Part shown: piece by piece, positions 10,625 through 23,000 of the stretch | How positions within the stretch are numbered: position 1 is the stretch's first letter | Layout: every line of letters starts with the position of its first letter | Assembly (NCBI GenBank): GCA_022410635.1 | Contig: JAJVDF010000211.1 | Span: forward strand, 1,638,025-1,702,024 | DNA: 64,000 bases | Direction of reading: 5' to 3' | Source: Tretioscincus oriximinensis | Lineage: Eukaryota > Chordata > Lepidosauria > Squamata > Gymnophthalmidae | Position numbers and translations under genes: made by a program | Notes under the pieces: generated by a model | Seen by the model: only the letters and a program-made list of their open reading frames with translations | The model's database searches: none | What the model was told of the DNA's origin: nothing

Positions 10625-11393
10625 TGTAACGGGGGTTCGCTTTCCACGTTATTAGATGCCTTACGGAAATCAAAGGCAGCTTGGTCCGAAGTAGATAGAC
10701 ACGTGTAACAGGAATCACACGGGATGCACAACTTGGATCAGGAAGCAGTTTCAGGAGGCCCACAGGTCATGGAGTCCTCCAGAATGCCCTCGTGTTCAAT
10801 CTTTTATTGACCCAAATCAGAAGTCGTGTATCAAAGATTATGATGTCAAAAAGGCGCAGGTACAGCCCACGTGGGTCAGGGCGGACCCAGGTTGTGACAC
10901 CTGTGTGACGTGGTTCTCTCCTCCCCAAGGAGGTGCAGCCTGGTCAGGAAACGCCAAATATGGTATGGTGTTAGTAAACAGGATGGACCCTCTAAAGCCA
11001 TTGTTTGCCTATGCCATTAGTCTAATTACTGGAACCCAGTGACTCACCCACAGGAGAAATAGTCTTAATGGTCCTAAATGGTTTACCTCCAGGCCACTAT
11101 CAGGCTGATGGTTTCAGCCCAGGTGCACAGCCTAGTTAAACAAAGACAATGCCTTTGCCACAATGGGTGCCAATCAATCTATTCAGTCTGGCAAGGTTTC
11201 ATGAATAAGATATGCCTTTAGGGCAGGAAGAGAGGATTTGGCCTCCCCTGTTTACTCCTGGGCTGGGTTGACCAGAGATTTTTTCCAAAATTTCCCTATA
11301 GGCCTTACTTTGGCTAGCAAAGGTCAATCCTAGTATATTTTATATTAAATATATTAATGCCAATTAATATAGGTCCCATGGATAATCCCAACA
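10625..11393 (-). mobile_element. ERV-type solo LTR (copy A)
   Basis: A 769-bp LTR in minus orientation with TG...CA ends. It starts TGTTGGGATTATCC on the minus strand and finishes CCCCCGTTACA. It is flanked by a 4-bp duplication GCCC (10621-10624 and 11394-11397), as expected for gammaretrovirus-like ERVs. A polyadenylation-type 'caataaaag' lies in the minus-strand reading near 10800. No internal viral genes adjoin it, so it is a solo LTR left by recombination. The same family is at 11681 and 32314. Confidence 0.8.
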
Positions 11394-11680
11394 GCCCTGC
11401 TTTTCTTCTCACTTGTTGTAGTTTAGGGGTTGTGAATATAATGTTTCATAGTTCTGTTTTGAACCTAGGTTTTTGGATATTTTTTCGGAAGCTATGGTGA
11501 CTAGAAGAGTCAAATGCATTTTTGTGTGTGTGTTCTGTCTCTAGGACTCTGGCCACACATGAGTTTTAATCCACTTTGCTAATTACTAGCAAAATGAATG
11601 ATAGTTTTCATTCCACATTATTTAAACCAAAGATGGTCTTTCTGAATTAAGGAATACCAATAGAAAACATCTTGCCATTT

Positions 11681-12560
11681 TGTTGAGATACCCTCTTGTG
11701 GGGATCATCCAGGGGACACATATTTGGAGTATTATATATTATTAATATCAAATATACCTGTCTGGACCTAGGTAACCAAAGTGAGGCCTCTGGGAGATTT
11801 TTGCAAAAATTTCCTTGGTCAAGCTGACCTCTGCACACACACAGGAACAAACTCAATCACTCTTCTCTCCCTCAGGGTGCACCTCTGAATAGGTAGCCCC
11901 TTTCTAAATGGCCTTACTGATAAGGTCATTAAACTCATCAGGTAAGGGGAAGCCAAATGTTTGCCCAAGATCTGGGCTAGCTTGGCTCCCCTGCTGTGAA
12001 ACCTCTTTGGCTGCATAGCCTAAAGCTACCCCATTGTTTCCAAGGGGAAGCCACTATTTACTCTTTTCTGTATACCTTCAGTTGCAGCAATCTATCCTTG
12101 ATTGCAATTAATCAAGGGCCATCTGAGTCTTGGNCCCTTGGAAGTGAGTCACTGTTCCTGTCCTTAATTTGATTGACAGGGGATCACAAAGGAAGCTAAG
12201 GTCCATTCAGTAGTCACACCACAGACACTTCATTGCCCATATTTGGATTTCCTGTACCCAGGCTGTACCCACTTGGGAGGGGGAATAACGCATCACTAAT
12301 GACATCACTGACCCACGTTGGGTCTCCTCCACCCCTTTTACCTCGTCATAATTTGAAACACGCCTTCTGATATCAAGGTCAATAAAAGTTGAAGTTTTGG
12401 GCCCCTCTGGAAGAATTCCATGATCCGTGGACCCTCCTAGGACACCTGTTGTTACCTGAAGCGTTGTCCGTGTGAATCCTTCGACACGTGTTCCTGGCTC
12501 CAGGGCAAGCTACCTCANGTCACCGTCCAGTCATTGAATATCAGGGAAGCCAACCCCTGA
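11681..12560 (+). mobile_element. ERV-type solo LTR (copy B), opposite to copy A
   Basis: Plus-strand copy of the same LTR. It shares 'cttgtggggat', 'gcctctgggagatttt', 'gacccacgttgggtct', 'gtcaataaaag' and 'ccgtggaccctcct' with the other two. It begins at TGTTGAGATACCC (11681). The 3' edge is less certain (about 12545-12565) because that end is diverged. It lies head to head with copy A, 287 bp away. No internal retroviral genes are visible. Confidence 0.7.
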
Positions 12561-14586
12561 TACCCTCTCACTCTGAAAGTGGTCCTGGATTAAACTTAGA
12601 TGTGATTGGAGGAATAGGCAACCTCAAAAATGCTATTGCCTAAGAAGAGTGCAATTCCTGTGGTGTCAGCCTACTATTCCTGACCCTCATATGCAACTAA
12701 GGCCACATTCCCACACATAACTTCCATCAAAGTGGAAGCAACATCACCTTCGGCAGCCCCACAAAATGGCAGGCCNTCTGTGCTGAATGTGTGGAAATGC
12801 TGCTTTTCCCATCTGTTGGTCAATTGTTGGGAAAGGTCGATTCTGTGTAGGGGTGTCCAGGGGCCGCTTCCAATGAAGGAGGGAGGCCTCTGCACTTCTG
12901 GGGTGAAATCTTGGCATGAAATCACACAAGATTTTATTCCAGCAGCCAATGAGGGAGCCAGCAGGTGATTCATGATGCCAGTGTCCCAGATGTCACCATG
13001 ATGGTGATGTGCTCCTCGTGAGAAGGGCTCCGCCATTGCCACACATAGAACAAAGGTGAGTGGGAATAGGGCACAATGGTTTATAACCCAGAATAGCCTT
13101 ATATTCCCGGGTTATAAACTTGCATGGGGGTAGAGCCTGAAGGTTACCAACAAAGTTGGGGATACAGCCTGGCTTAATGCACTCCCATTTTCTTTTGCAG
13201 TTGCTCATCCTTTTCCATTTTACCTCCTTCACTTCAGTACAGTTTTACCTCTCACATGAATTTCAGAGGAAGCTGATCTGTTGGTATTTGAAGATTCAAG
13301 GGGTGGGGAATTCAGGATCCCCCACTGAGTGGCGGCTTGTGGAGGATCTGTAGGCCAGTTCTGCAGATGCAGATTCTGTGCAGAATATTTAACTCCTGAG
13401 CTAATTAAAGGCTTGGCTTATCCATCCCTGGTCCAGCACAACATCATCTGTCTCTTCCCTCTTCCACCAGACACTTTCTGAGTACAATGTTCCAAATATA
13501 GAGCTAGGTCAATAGGCCTTGGAAAGTGTAGGCTATANATATGTCAACAGTACAGAATCTTAAGAACTATCTCATCTTTCCTTGCACTACCAGAAAGTTA
13601 AATTTGATCAGTTTTACCAACCTGATGAAATTTGGCTGCCATCAGAGCATTTGAAACTTTGTGTATGGGGATAAAGCCCTGGAAGACACCTCACATTTCC
13701 TCTCAGAAGGCTCATTATATAATAGAATTGGGGGATGCTTTCTACAGTAACCCCAATTCTGACAAATTGTTCCAACTTTCAGACAAATCCACTGCTTCTT
13801 AAGAGTAATTCTGTTCATTTTGAAAGCATCCAGAGTGCATGCTGATTTACTGGACCACACATTGTACAGAAAATNTAGCAATCTTGGATGTTTGAAGGGT
13901 GATAATAGGCACAGATCATGGCAAATACAGAATTGTTAGTTTGGGTGATTTGTCAAAGATTGGGAGTACACCCAGTATAACAAAAGGTGCTACTGGCACA
14001 CATTCAGGGGTGAGAAAGTTGAGAGTGAATCATTGACATTTCCTGATGAGATTAAATGACAGAAAGGCTTGTATGCAGGTCTGTGCCAAAGTTCATTTGC
14101 ATCTTGGATAGAGGAGTTCACTTGGACAATAGAAGTGTAAGAAAACTGGGACTTCGCAGGTGACATCCAACCAGTGTTAATGGTTCCTTGATTAATATGG
14201 GAAGCACAGATTCTTTTTTTTAATCTCTGACCTTAGCCATGCAAGATGGCAATCTGACATGGCAGGAATCCAGGTGGGAAAGAAAGCCCTTTCCCATTTT
14301 TACCCTTTCTCCTCCATAGAGATCCTCCATACAGGAGGAAGGCAGAGTGAGCCCATCCAGAATACACATAAGTGGAACAAGAAAGCATAACCATGACAAG
14401 ATTCAGTAGAAAATTCCCAGAATTATACATTTGCATAAAACTGGAGAAGGTTAGGTTTATGGAGGGAAATGGCTCTTTTATGGGAATTTTCTGCGGTGGG
14501 GATGTTAGGGGTGGAAGTGCTTCAAAGAATCCTTTCTTTATCAGATTCGGTTCAAATAATTTCCAAATGAAGCAACCCAATGTCCC
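12561..14586. other. Non-coding, no recognisable gene
   Basis: No exon-like open frame with splice sites and no repeat I can name. A minus-strand open frame at 12674-13042 contains an N and matches no family known to me. Confidence 0.35.
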
Positions 14587-14984
14587 ATGTCCTATGAGGA
14601 ACGGTTAAAGGATCTAGGGATGTTTAGTCTGCAAAAGAGAAGTCTGAGAGGAGACTTGATAGCTGTCTACAAATATCTGAAGGGCTGTCACAAAGCAGAG
14701 GGATCAACATTGTTCTCATTAGCACATGGAAGGACTAGAAACAATGGAATGAAACTGCAAGGGAGTAGATTTAGATTAGATATCAGAAAAAACTTTCTAA
14801 CAGTCAGGGTGATAAATCAGTGGAACAGTTTGCCATGGGGGTGGGTGGGTTCGCCTTCCCTGGAAGTTTTCAAACAGAGACTGGACAGTCATCTGTCTGG
14901 GATGGTTTAATGAATCCTGCATCGAGCAGGGGGTTGGACCCAATGACCCTGGAGGTCCCTTCCGACTCTATGATTCTATGATTC
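14587..14984 (+). pseudogene. CR1-type LINE 3' end (ORF2 C-terminus and 3' UTR)
   Basis: The open frame 14587-14910 encodes the C-terminal end of a CR1-clade reverse transcriptase polyprotein: 'ERLKDLGMFSLQKRSLRGDL', then 'RFRLDIRKNFLTVRV' and 'INQWNSLP'. It is followed by the typical CR1 3' UTR 'ttggacccaatgaccctgga', 'cttccgactctatg' and a terminal (ATTCTATG)n. The copy is 5'-truncated, so it cannot move by itself. Confidence 0.88.
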
Positions 14985-16160
14985 AATTATTTCATATCTG
15001 TTGCAGTGGTTTACACATTTGACAATGCAGATTATTCAGAATTATCCCAAATCACGCAATTTTATTTCTAAAATAATAACCTTTTTTCTTAAAAAAATCT
15101 TTAGTTTTGTTATTGCAAAGAATTAAAAGCAAAACTTCCTTTTGCTGCGTTAAGTCTTTATTCCTTTCTTGTTGTTAAACAGAAATGTACATTTTTGCAA
15201 AGCTAAACAGGACAAGATAACAGGTCATAAACTGTAGCTTCACATAGTAAAGGAGAAAAAAACCCATAAACGTTACCTTGGGACAAAGATTAAGATGGTG
15301 ATAACTAATTTTAATTCAGAATNGAAAAATAGAACAACAAAACAAACAGTCATTTTCTGATGTGTTCTCTCACTCTGAAATTGAATTAAAACTGGATAGC
15401 TGTGACCTAAGAATTTTTTTGACTGCTGGAACATATCCTCTGCATCATGATCTACCTCAANTCTTCTCCCAGTGCTTGGATCCATTCTTGATCTCTAGCT
15501 TCATTAGAAAGCTTAAAAGGTTGTCCACAAGCTATCCTACATCATGGAGAATGGTCTGGACTCAGCGAGAATGGGATGCTTCCTAGTATTAAGTTCTGTC
15601 TTGATTTGGCTTGCTCCACCTTATGCAGTGTACATACGTTCCCTTGTCCAAGTATGGCAAGGGATAAGCAGACATTCAAGGTCCAGACTTAACATCAAAA
15701 AGTATTTCATTCAACATCAGCTGGGACAGGAATAAGAATGTTCCTGGTGTTCAGTGTGAGAAAGGAGATGGCACTCTGGGTTATTTACTGGCTGATCTTC
15801 ATAGACATAGCTTGCTCTAGCTGAGACCCTTTTTGCACAGGATCAGTAATCCATTTTCAGCCCTAAGGTGTACTGAACCTGTGCAAACAAGGCCTAAGAC
15901 CGATATGCTATCTTTGAACTAGGCAGGATTGGGTCTAATGAATACACAGAAACATAATTTTAAATTGTTATCTAGTTGCACGAGGAAAATAATGAGTTGA
16001 TTTCCTTGTGTTTCTCTTCTGATTACTTCTATTATGGAACACAACATAGCTTTCATAAGTTTCCAAGATAGCCAGGCATATATAGATATTCAACAAATTG
16101 GAACTGATTAGATTCAGCAAGACAAAGACTGTGGTTATCACTTGACCCTTCAAGCTTGTA
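14985..16160. other. Non-coding, nothing recognised
   Basis: AT-rich sequence with no supported gene. Short open frames around 15270-15740 are not conserved in any way I can see. Confidence 0.35.
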
Positions 16161-16164
16161 CGTA

Positions 16165-16300
16165 CATAAGAACATAAGAGGAGCCCTCCTGAATAGTCTG
16201 TCTAGTCCAGCATTTTGTCTCACACAGTAGCCCATCAAGCAGTCTCGAGCAGAAGGCAAAACCCTCACCTGGTGCTGATTCCCTGCAAATGATATTTCAG
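16165..16300 (-). repeat. LINE 3'-end fragment
   Basis: Minus-strand copy of the 3' UTR of the LINE family seen at 62356-62710. Shared phrases are 'acataagaacataagag', 'cagcattttgtctcacacag' and 'ccctgcaaatgatatttcagg'. It lies just downstream of the SRCR gene's last exon. Confidence 0.7.
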
Positions 16301-16818
16301 GAATACTGCCTGTTTTTCCATTCTAATAGCTATTGTAATATATGTTTATGTACTATGGTCCATAATGCAAAAACTGTATCATTTTTCATGTTGTTTAAAA
16401 GTGCCTCCTTCCCTCCTAAGACTATTGCCCTATTGAAAACTCCTTCCCCAAAGTTCTAGAACACACATTCCTAGGTCTTAGTTTTAATTATGGGATTAAT
16501 AAGCTTCTCAGTGATTACAGCAGCAAAATTCAGCATAAGGAATAATATCTTGAAATGGCCCAGTCATCCAAACCTTTGACGTGGTCTTCCATTGTGATGT
16601 CTTCTGTCCTTTCCAAAACAGTTCATATTCCTCTAAGTACTTCCAGGCACTGGGATATTACCATGTTCTTAGGGATTCTAGCAAAATATATTTAGTCTTT
16701 GAGTATCTGTGGTGACAATGGCATAGGTGTGGTCTCCTTGCTCTAAATGAGGGGAGAATAACCATTTCTTCTGGAAGAAACTTTTTACTACTGTTCAAAC
16801 TATCACTCTTCCAGACTC

Positions 16819-16988
16819 TCAGTTAGCATTGTCTGCCTGTGGTTCAAAATTGTCTTTCACCAAGCAGATGGTGTCCCCGTCTGCATCGCCATCTGATAGA
16901 GATGCAATTTTCTCTCTCCCACGAGANTACATTTCTCGGAGATCATTTGTCATATCTGATCCAACTGTAATATTTTTCATAAATGTTT
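16819..16988 (-). CDS. SRCR receptor gene, last exon: cytoplasmic tail and stop
   Basis: A strong acceptor (TTTGCTTTCCAG) lies just above 16988. The exon is entered in phase 1, exactly continuing the transmembrane exon, and stays open to a TGA at 16819-16821 (about 56 residues). The tail is polar with an acidic stretch ('SDGDADGD'). It has no ITAM or ITIM and no clear dileucine signal. Codon 16927-16929 reads TAN: if N is T or C it is tyrosine, if A or G the tail stops early. The assignment rests on phase, splice site and position; no family match of the tail was recognised. Confidence 0.65.
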
Positions 16989-17639
16989 CTGGAAAGCAAA
17001 CAAAAAACACAGTGAATCCCCAGTCTCTTGGTCATTGGATCCAAATTCCTGTCTGTCCTGGGTGCCATACATAAACATGGTATTATATACAATTATCTGA
17101 ACATAGACATTAATGTATATGGATCTTTTATATTTAAATGCAATATGGTCTTGATAGAGTTAATAAAAAGTAGAATATAGTAATTATTTATGGCTACTCC
17201 TCCATCTGTGCTAGTCTTTACTAGGGCGAGGTTCGACCAGCTTGATACACAGATGATCCGTGGATGATACTTGAAAATTCCAGTTAAAGAGAGACTGTTC
17301 TTGTGAGACTAAAGAGTTGGAAACGGCCCACGTTTTATTAGTTTGTCCTTTTTATACCCTTTTTATAGTCATATTACAAAGCATTATATATCCCCCCCTT
17401 TTTGTAATGGATAATGTTTTAGATAATAGAGAAAAAGTGTTCTGGATCCTGAAGGGAAGGGATAAATTTATTACCAGCCGGGTAGCCTTGTACATCATCG
17501 AGGCATCCAGGATACGAGCTGCTATGACTAAGACTTAGGGATGAATTTTAACAGTAATTTTATCTTGTATCTGATCTCTCGTACATTTTAACTGTTTTTT
17601 TCTGATATGGTAAGTGGACTAATCATTATTAAATTACTT

Positions 17640-17845
17640 TGGTTTGGTTTCCCCACTCCTCCATGAAGCCAGCTGGGTGACCTTGGGCCAGTCATAGTTC
17701 TTTGAACTCTCTCAGCCCCACCTACTCCACAGGGTGTCTGTTGTGGAGAAAGCAACAAAAGCTATGTGCGCCACCCTATGGTAGGCCACCCTGAGACCTT
17801 CGGGTATAAGGCGGGATATAAATACAAATAAATAAAATATTCAAG
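17640..17845 (+). repeat. tRNA-derived SINE, family 2 (5' truncated)
   Basis: Starts inside the body ('ccactcctccatgaagccagctgggtgac') and ends 'ggcgggatataaatacaaataaataaa'. The tRNA-like head is missing. It lies in the intron between the transmembrane and tail exons. Confidence 0.8.
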
Positions 17846-18261
17846 GCTACTCAATTGGGCTAACTGAGCGTCAGCGTAGCCAGTAATCAGAAATGGGTGT
17901 GGTTAAAGATGAACAACTATGTATCAGATATGTGGTAGGGATGGAAGGTGATTGGTCCAGCTGGGTAGCAAGATAGTCTAAAAGAGTTTATATTGCAACT
18001 CAATTAATTAACAGATGTTAGGTGAACAGATTTATCGTTTAATTATGATTTCCTAAAAAGCAACTCGAAAAGGCTGTTATTGGGAAACTGCAGTAGTCCC
18101 AGTTATGTGCTCATAAACTTGTGAAACGGATCCATTTCTGTGGGAAAAACTGTTGGACTAAAGAAGCCACAATATTTTTCTTATATTAAGTTAAATGGTA
18201 GTCAAGCAGCATAAGATGAAACAGGTTTCATATTCACTCTTTTGCTAAAATGTTATTTTGG

Positions 18262-18345
18262 ATTTTATTCATACATTCATTCATTTGCATTTCTATAGCA
18301 CCCTATATCTGAAGGTCTCAGAGCAGTTAACACTGAAAAGAGAAT
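18262..18345 (-). repeat. SINE/LINE 3'-end fragment
   Basis: The phrase 'tttgcatttctatagcaccctatatctgaaggtctcagagcagttaac' is a decayed minus-strand copy of the 'tatatcccgccctatacccgaaggtctcagggc' 3' end shared by several reptile SINEs and LINEs. Intronic. Confidence 0.5.
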
Positions 18346-19264
18346 TAATATACTGTATTAGCCACTGGGCGGTAGCTGATTAACACTTCTGTGTTCAAGG
18401 AGACTTCTTGAACAGTGGGCACACCACTTCCTCTTTGTAAGTTGGTGGGACCACTCCATCCCACAAAGATGTATTCACTCCTCCCTGGACTGGATAACTT
18501 TCCCAGGGGATTATTACTCTCTTGTTCTACTTCATTGTTCCAAATGGTCCACAAAGCGATGATCTAGGCCAACTACATACTTGGGGACTATTCCAAATGA
18601 GTAGCAGGAATATAGAATTGCTCCACTATTCTCCAATCATTCCCAAATCATATATCTTTATCATAAACTTCGCTTCAATGAACTGTGTCCAACCAACCCA
18701 CAATCATTCCTGCACCCGGGAAAAAAAATTGTAGGAAGTGTGAAGGCGGTTCAGTATTTTAACCTTTCTGTGTTCTGTATGTCACGTGACATGTTTTCAC
18801 CCAATCACAGTGAGACATAGGCAACCACATACGTAAAACACAAGAAGGCTAAAATACAGCTTCACACTTTCTGTTCCAGGTCTAGGAGAAGGAATGTTTC
18901 TGCCCTACTCATGAATGGGAATGATTCCTAGAAACCAGTCTAGGAATCCATGCCAAAAAGCCCAGAGTAATTGAATGCAAAACGCCAAATGAAAAGTTTA
19001 GATGGCAATCCCAGAAAGTTATTAGTGGGGAATTATTTGAACAATGCCTGAGATTGGGGGAATGCAGCTTCTTCTGATATTTGTTCCATGCAGCCTTTGA
19101 CAGGAAGTTCAGTTGCATTGCCATTTGTCATATAAAGTGTTGCTTGCAAAGATAGAACAAATTGGACTGAGGTGTATTTGCTGCTTAGCAAAAATATGTG
19201 GCATTTATAAGCAAAGGCTTATATTGAGACAAGTGTCCAGAAAAATGAACAGACTCCTCCTTAC

Positions 19265-19393
19265 CTCCTCTGCGAATGAAAGGAGTGATTGAAATGGATT
19301 TCCCACTTTGCTTCCTTTTGTAGATCAGGAACCCGCCAACAAGCAGAGCGATGACAATCAAACTCAGAATCACTGCAACTATAGCAGTAGTGG
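19265..19393 (-). CDS. SRCR receptor gene, transmembrane exon
   Basis: This 129-bp exon has acceptor CTTCCACAG above 19393 and donor G|GTAAGG below 19265, phase 1 at both ends. It encodes a short stalk, one hydrophobic span of about 22 residues (from 'AIVAVILSL' to 'GGFLIY'), then the basic stop-transfer 'KRKQ' and a start of cytoplasmic tail. It sits directly C-terminal to SRCR domain 10, giving a type I membrane receptor. Confidence 0.88.
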
Positions 19394-19487
19394 CTGTGGA
19401 AGAGGCAATGCAAGAGTGAGCAATATTCAATTTTATTTTGTAGCTTCAAAATTGTATCTCAAGAAATGACTTTGCTCATGTAAATAC

Positions 19488-19811
19488 CTGACTGTCCTCT
19501 GCATTCTGCTCCTGCATAAGAACCACAGACACATTTATGAGGACCTGTGGGCATTGCATGGCAGTCAGTCAAAACTGTCTCTTCTCCTGTACATTTCATT
19601 TCATCCAGGAAGGCCGGACCGCTACCCATGCCATATTGGTTTCCCGTTGGGGCAGATATAGCTTCACCACAACCGAGTTGCCGACACACAACAGTGGCCT
19701 CTTTAATAGTCCATCCAGACTCCCCAATGGGGACCCAGGAACCATTATTATTTATTTCTACCCGACCACTGCAGGAATTGGGTCCACCGGCTAATTGCAC
19801 TCCCATGGGAC
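19488..19811 (-). CDS. SRCR receptor gene, domain 10 (divergent, membrane-proximal)
   Basis: A single-exon SRCR domain of 324 bp, phase 1 at both ends. It keeps 'CSGRVEI', '[11 protein letters not shown]' and 'FLDEMKCTG', but the usual 'WGTVCDD' is replaced by 'WVPIGESGW', so cysteine 2 of the group-B pattern is gone. An extra cysteine appears in 'HKCVCGS', keeping the total at eight. The disulfide layout near the membrane must therefore differ from the other nine domains. Confidence 0.88.
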
Positions 19812-20442
19812 CTAAACAATGAACAAAGTAGAAGAGAAAGTCATTTGATATTCACAGCTAGTCTGATTTTTCCGTGCAATGGTAACCCCACAGATGCCTT
19901 CCTGCTGGACAACTTGATATCATTTCACTGCTGAACAAATTCATTTTTAAAATATTCCTAGACTTTCTAGTGATGTGTTTTGTCTGATGTGAGATTGCGC
20001 TGCTGTTCCTTATGGTGCCTCTTTTCATTTTTGGAACTGCATTGTGCACTAAAAAAAAGTTTTCTTATTGTGTAATTTTGTCCCTGTGATCTGCAGGTCT
20101 TATCTTCTACTGAGGACCTGATGGGTTGCTACTTAATGGATCTATTAGCCTAAGATGATCAGAAATAGCATGATGNAGGAAGGAATTAAAACTCCACTTG
20201 CAGGTTTGCAACACTTGGACATGTTTAAATGAGAGGTTTTCCCCCTTTGAAGTCTCTTGCCTGGTTACAAAGGGAGCCAAAAACCACTGTTACATCACTG
20301 GAAAAACGGGAATGTATCAAGGCACCGAGAAANTCAATAGAAATATCTAATGGCATGACTTAATTATCAAGTGCATCTAGATGATATATTAGACTCAATT
20401 AGGCTAATCTATACAGCTAAATGCTGGATTAATTTGTTTATT

Positions 20443-20688
20443 TGAANTTATATCCCNCCCTATATCCGAAGGTTTCAGGGCGGCCAACCATAGGGTGGCA
20501 CACATAACTTTTGTTGCTTTCTTCACAACAGACATCCTGTAAAGTAGGTGAGGCTGANAGTGTTCTAAAGAACTGTGACTGGCACAAGGTCACCCAACTG
20601 GCTTTCATGGAGGAGTAGGGAATTGAACCGGGAGACTACCAGATGCGGGTCCAACACTCTAACCACTACACCAAACTGGCTTTCACTT
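20443..20688 (-). repeat. tRNA-derived SINE, family 2 (minus, nearly full length)
   Basis: Reads on the minus strand from the head 'tggtgtagtggttagagtgttgg' to the A-rich LINE-like tail near 20445. It lies in the intron directly 3' of SRCR domain 9, within 75 bp of the splice donor. Confidence 0.85.
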
Positions 20689-20761
20689 GGCAAACCACTA
20701 TCTGAACTTGTTGTTATTTCATTTTTAAAAGGTGAGTTCTTTATAAGCATATGTGCATTAC

Positions 20762-21091
20762 CTGAGCACACGACACTAGCATCCTCTGCATGATCACAGT
20801 CATGTTCGCCTACCGCTTTACCCAAGCAGTCTTTGAGGTTCCGTTCGGAACCGGTACAGTTCACATCATCCAGCCAGATTGGCCCAAGACCTTGTCCGAA
20901 GCGTGCTCCGTGTGGAGCTTCTAAAGCAAAGCCACAGCCCAATTGTTTGCACACAACATTGGCATCTGGTAAGGCCCATCCATCATCACACACAGTTCCC
21001 CACTGTTGCAAATGAAGGACTTCCACTCTTCCAGAACAGGAATCCGGACCGTCTTTCAGCCTGATGTTAGCCACATTGATGGTACTCCCAG
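20762..21091 (-). CDS. SRCR receptor gene, domain 9
   Basis: 330-bp exon, phase 1 at both ends (acceptor TTTTTTGTAG, donor CAG|GTAATG). Eight cysteines in canonical group-B positions with 'WGTVCDDGW', 'VVCKQLGCG' and '[12 protein letters not shown]'. It has an extra N-terminal linker of about five residues compared with domains 3-8. Confidence 0.93.
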
Positions 21092-21508
21092 CTACAAAAA
21101 ATCAAGCAGAAACAAAATTCCTTAAACATTTCTGGCAGTTTTCATATTCTTCTAGGCAAGAAAAATAGATTCAGGTTATGAGCAGTAGCAGATATTTGCA
21201 AATGGGCTAGTTCTGTTACTTGATTTGGGATTTTAGAGTTCTAAATGCTCAAAAGAAACCACAAACAAGTGGGGTTAATCAGTCTCATTGGCAGGTATGT
21301 ATACTGGAACCAAGGAATAGAGGATGAAAGAAGCAATAGAACCCCCAAAACTTTGTTCCATGCACCAAAACTGGTTTTCAGTGCAATGCACAATGGTACT
21401 GAGTCTGGATTAATGCAAATGAGTGACATAGGGGAGTCATCTTTCAAGTAGTATAATAAGGATAATAAGAATAGCAAAGATAGCAAACCTGGATCAGGTT
21501 CTATCTTT

Positions 21509-21720
21509 GGTTTTTAAACACCACTTTTCTCAACCCGAAAGGACTGAAAGTGGCTTGCACAACCTTCCGTTCTTCTCTTCACAACAGTCCTTGTGAAGTA
21601 GATGGGGCTGAAAGAGCTCCAAAAATTGTGACTAGCCTAAGGTTACCCAGCTGTCTTTACGGAGAAGTGTAGAATCAAACTTTCAGATATGAATCTTTCT
21701 AACCACAAAAGCAGGGTGAC
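21509..21720 (-). repeat. Decayed SINE, family 2-related (minus)
   Basis: Contains recognisable but mutated body phrases ('cttcacaacagtccttgtgaagtagatggggctgaaagag', 'ggttacccagctg'). Older than the 20443 copy. Intron between SRCR domains 9 and 8. Confidence 0.6.
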
Positions 21721-22685
21721 TCCTCTCTCCACACAGAATGGACTGCAGGCCATACTAGAGCCTTGAAAATGCTGCCCTAGTCTGATTACCAGTAGATCTT
21801 GATGCCATTGTCTACTGGCATATTTGGGTCATGAAGCTGACAAAGACGTTTACATAGAGAGCATCATAATAGAAAGGTAAATGTCTTTGCAACTGAGATA
21901 AATCTGACACATGAGCAGTGAATTCTGGTGTCAGATATCAAGGTATATGAGTGCATCACCCATCTTTCCATCCATCTTACTTGATCCCAAGGTGGAGATC
22001 ACGTTCCAGCATCTCTAAAATATTTTCATTTGCACATCACAAAATATTAAGTGGACTGAACATGCCTCAAGCTATTCTTCCTACAATTTATGTACTTCTT
22101 AACATCTCTTTTAAAGATGTTCTTGAGCATAGTTTAAAGTTGTAATTCTGTGGACAATGTGATGTCCTCCACTTCACCTAGTGAGGACTCAAATGAGACT
22201 GTCTGGTTTGAGCTTCTGCCATAGTCAACCTACCAGAGATCTCTGAACTACAGGCAGAGCCTACTTTTGAGACTATACCTTGAGAAAGAAGAGGAACATC
22301 CAAGATTTTGCTACTCGCAGAAAGGAGAAGCAGGCACAGAAAAGGTTAATTAGCTGGAAAACCACATGTAATAAGGCACATCCAGTCTTCATCTGCTTCA
22401 AGAAAGGAACTACAAAGAAGCTAGAAGCTCCATAGATGGTTGTAGCTGACAAATGATCCAGATTTTCTTGTGTTTATCTCTGCCTCTCTTCTAGAAAGAC
22501 AGATTTCTTTATTTTTAAGAAATATATCAAAGACTCGAGCTTCCCATAGGCATGTTGCCAGCTCTTCAGGACTCTTTTGTTAATATTCTATAGCTGAAGT
22601 AAAGCCAGTTTCAGTTCACTTGGTGTTTCTTAGTTATCCTTGCATGTAAGACAAAATAGACAACAACATTGTCACTGAAGTTTAC

Positions 22686-23000
22686 CTCCACAAATAACGC
22701 CAGCATCTTGTCTGTGATTGCAGTTGTTGTTTCCCTCAACGTTTGCTTGGCATTCTTGAATGGCATTTTCTGAGCCTTTGCACTGTACATTATCCATGAA
22801 GATAGAACCTGATCCAGGTCCAAAATAACCACTATGTGGGGGAAGAGAAGCTTTTCCACAGCCCAGCTGCTTGCAGACAACTTCAGCATCATTTAAATCC
22901 CAACTGCGATCACACACAGTTCCCCATTCTGAATTCCGGAGTGATCGAATCTCAACTCTCCCACTGCAGCGATCTGTGCCGTTGACCAATCTGAGGTCAT
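22686..23000 (-). CDS. SRCR receptor gene, domain 8
   Basis: 315-bp exon, phase 1 at both ends (acceptor TTCCCCTTAG, donor GAG|GTAAAC). Eight cysteines. It starts 'DDLRLVNGTDRCSGRVE', keeps 'WGTVCDRSW' and 'VVCKQLGCG', and differs from its neighbours at 'GSIFMDNVQCKG'. The insertion 'RSLRNSEW' replaces the usual 'HNQQW', a small loop change. Confidence 0.92.
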
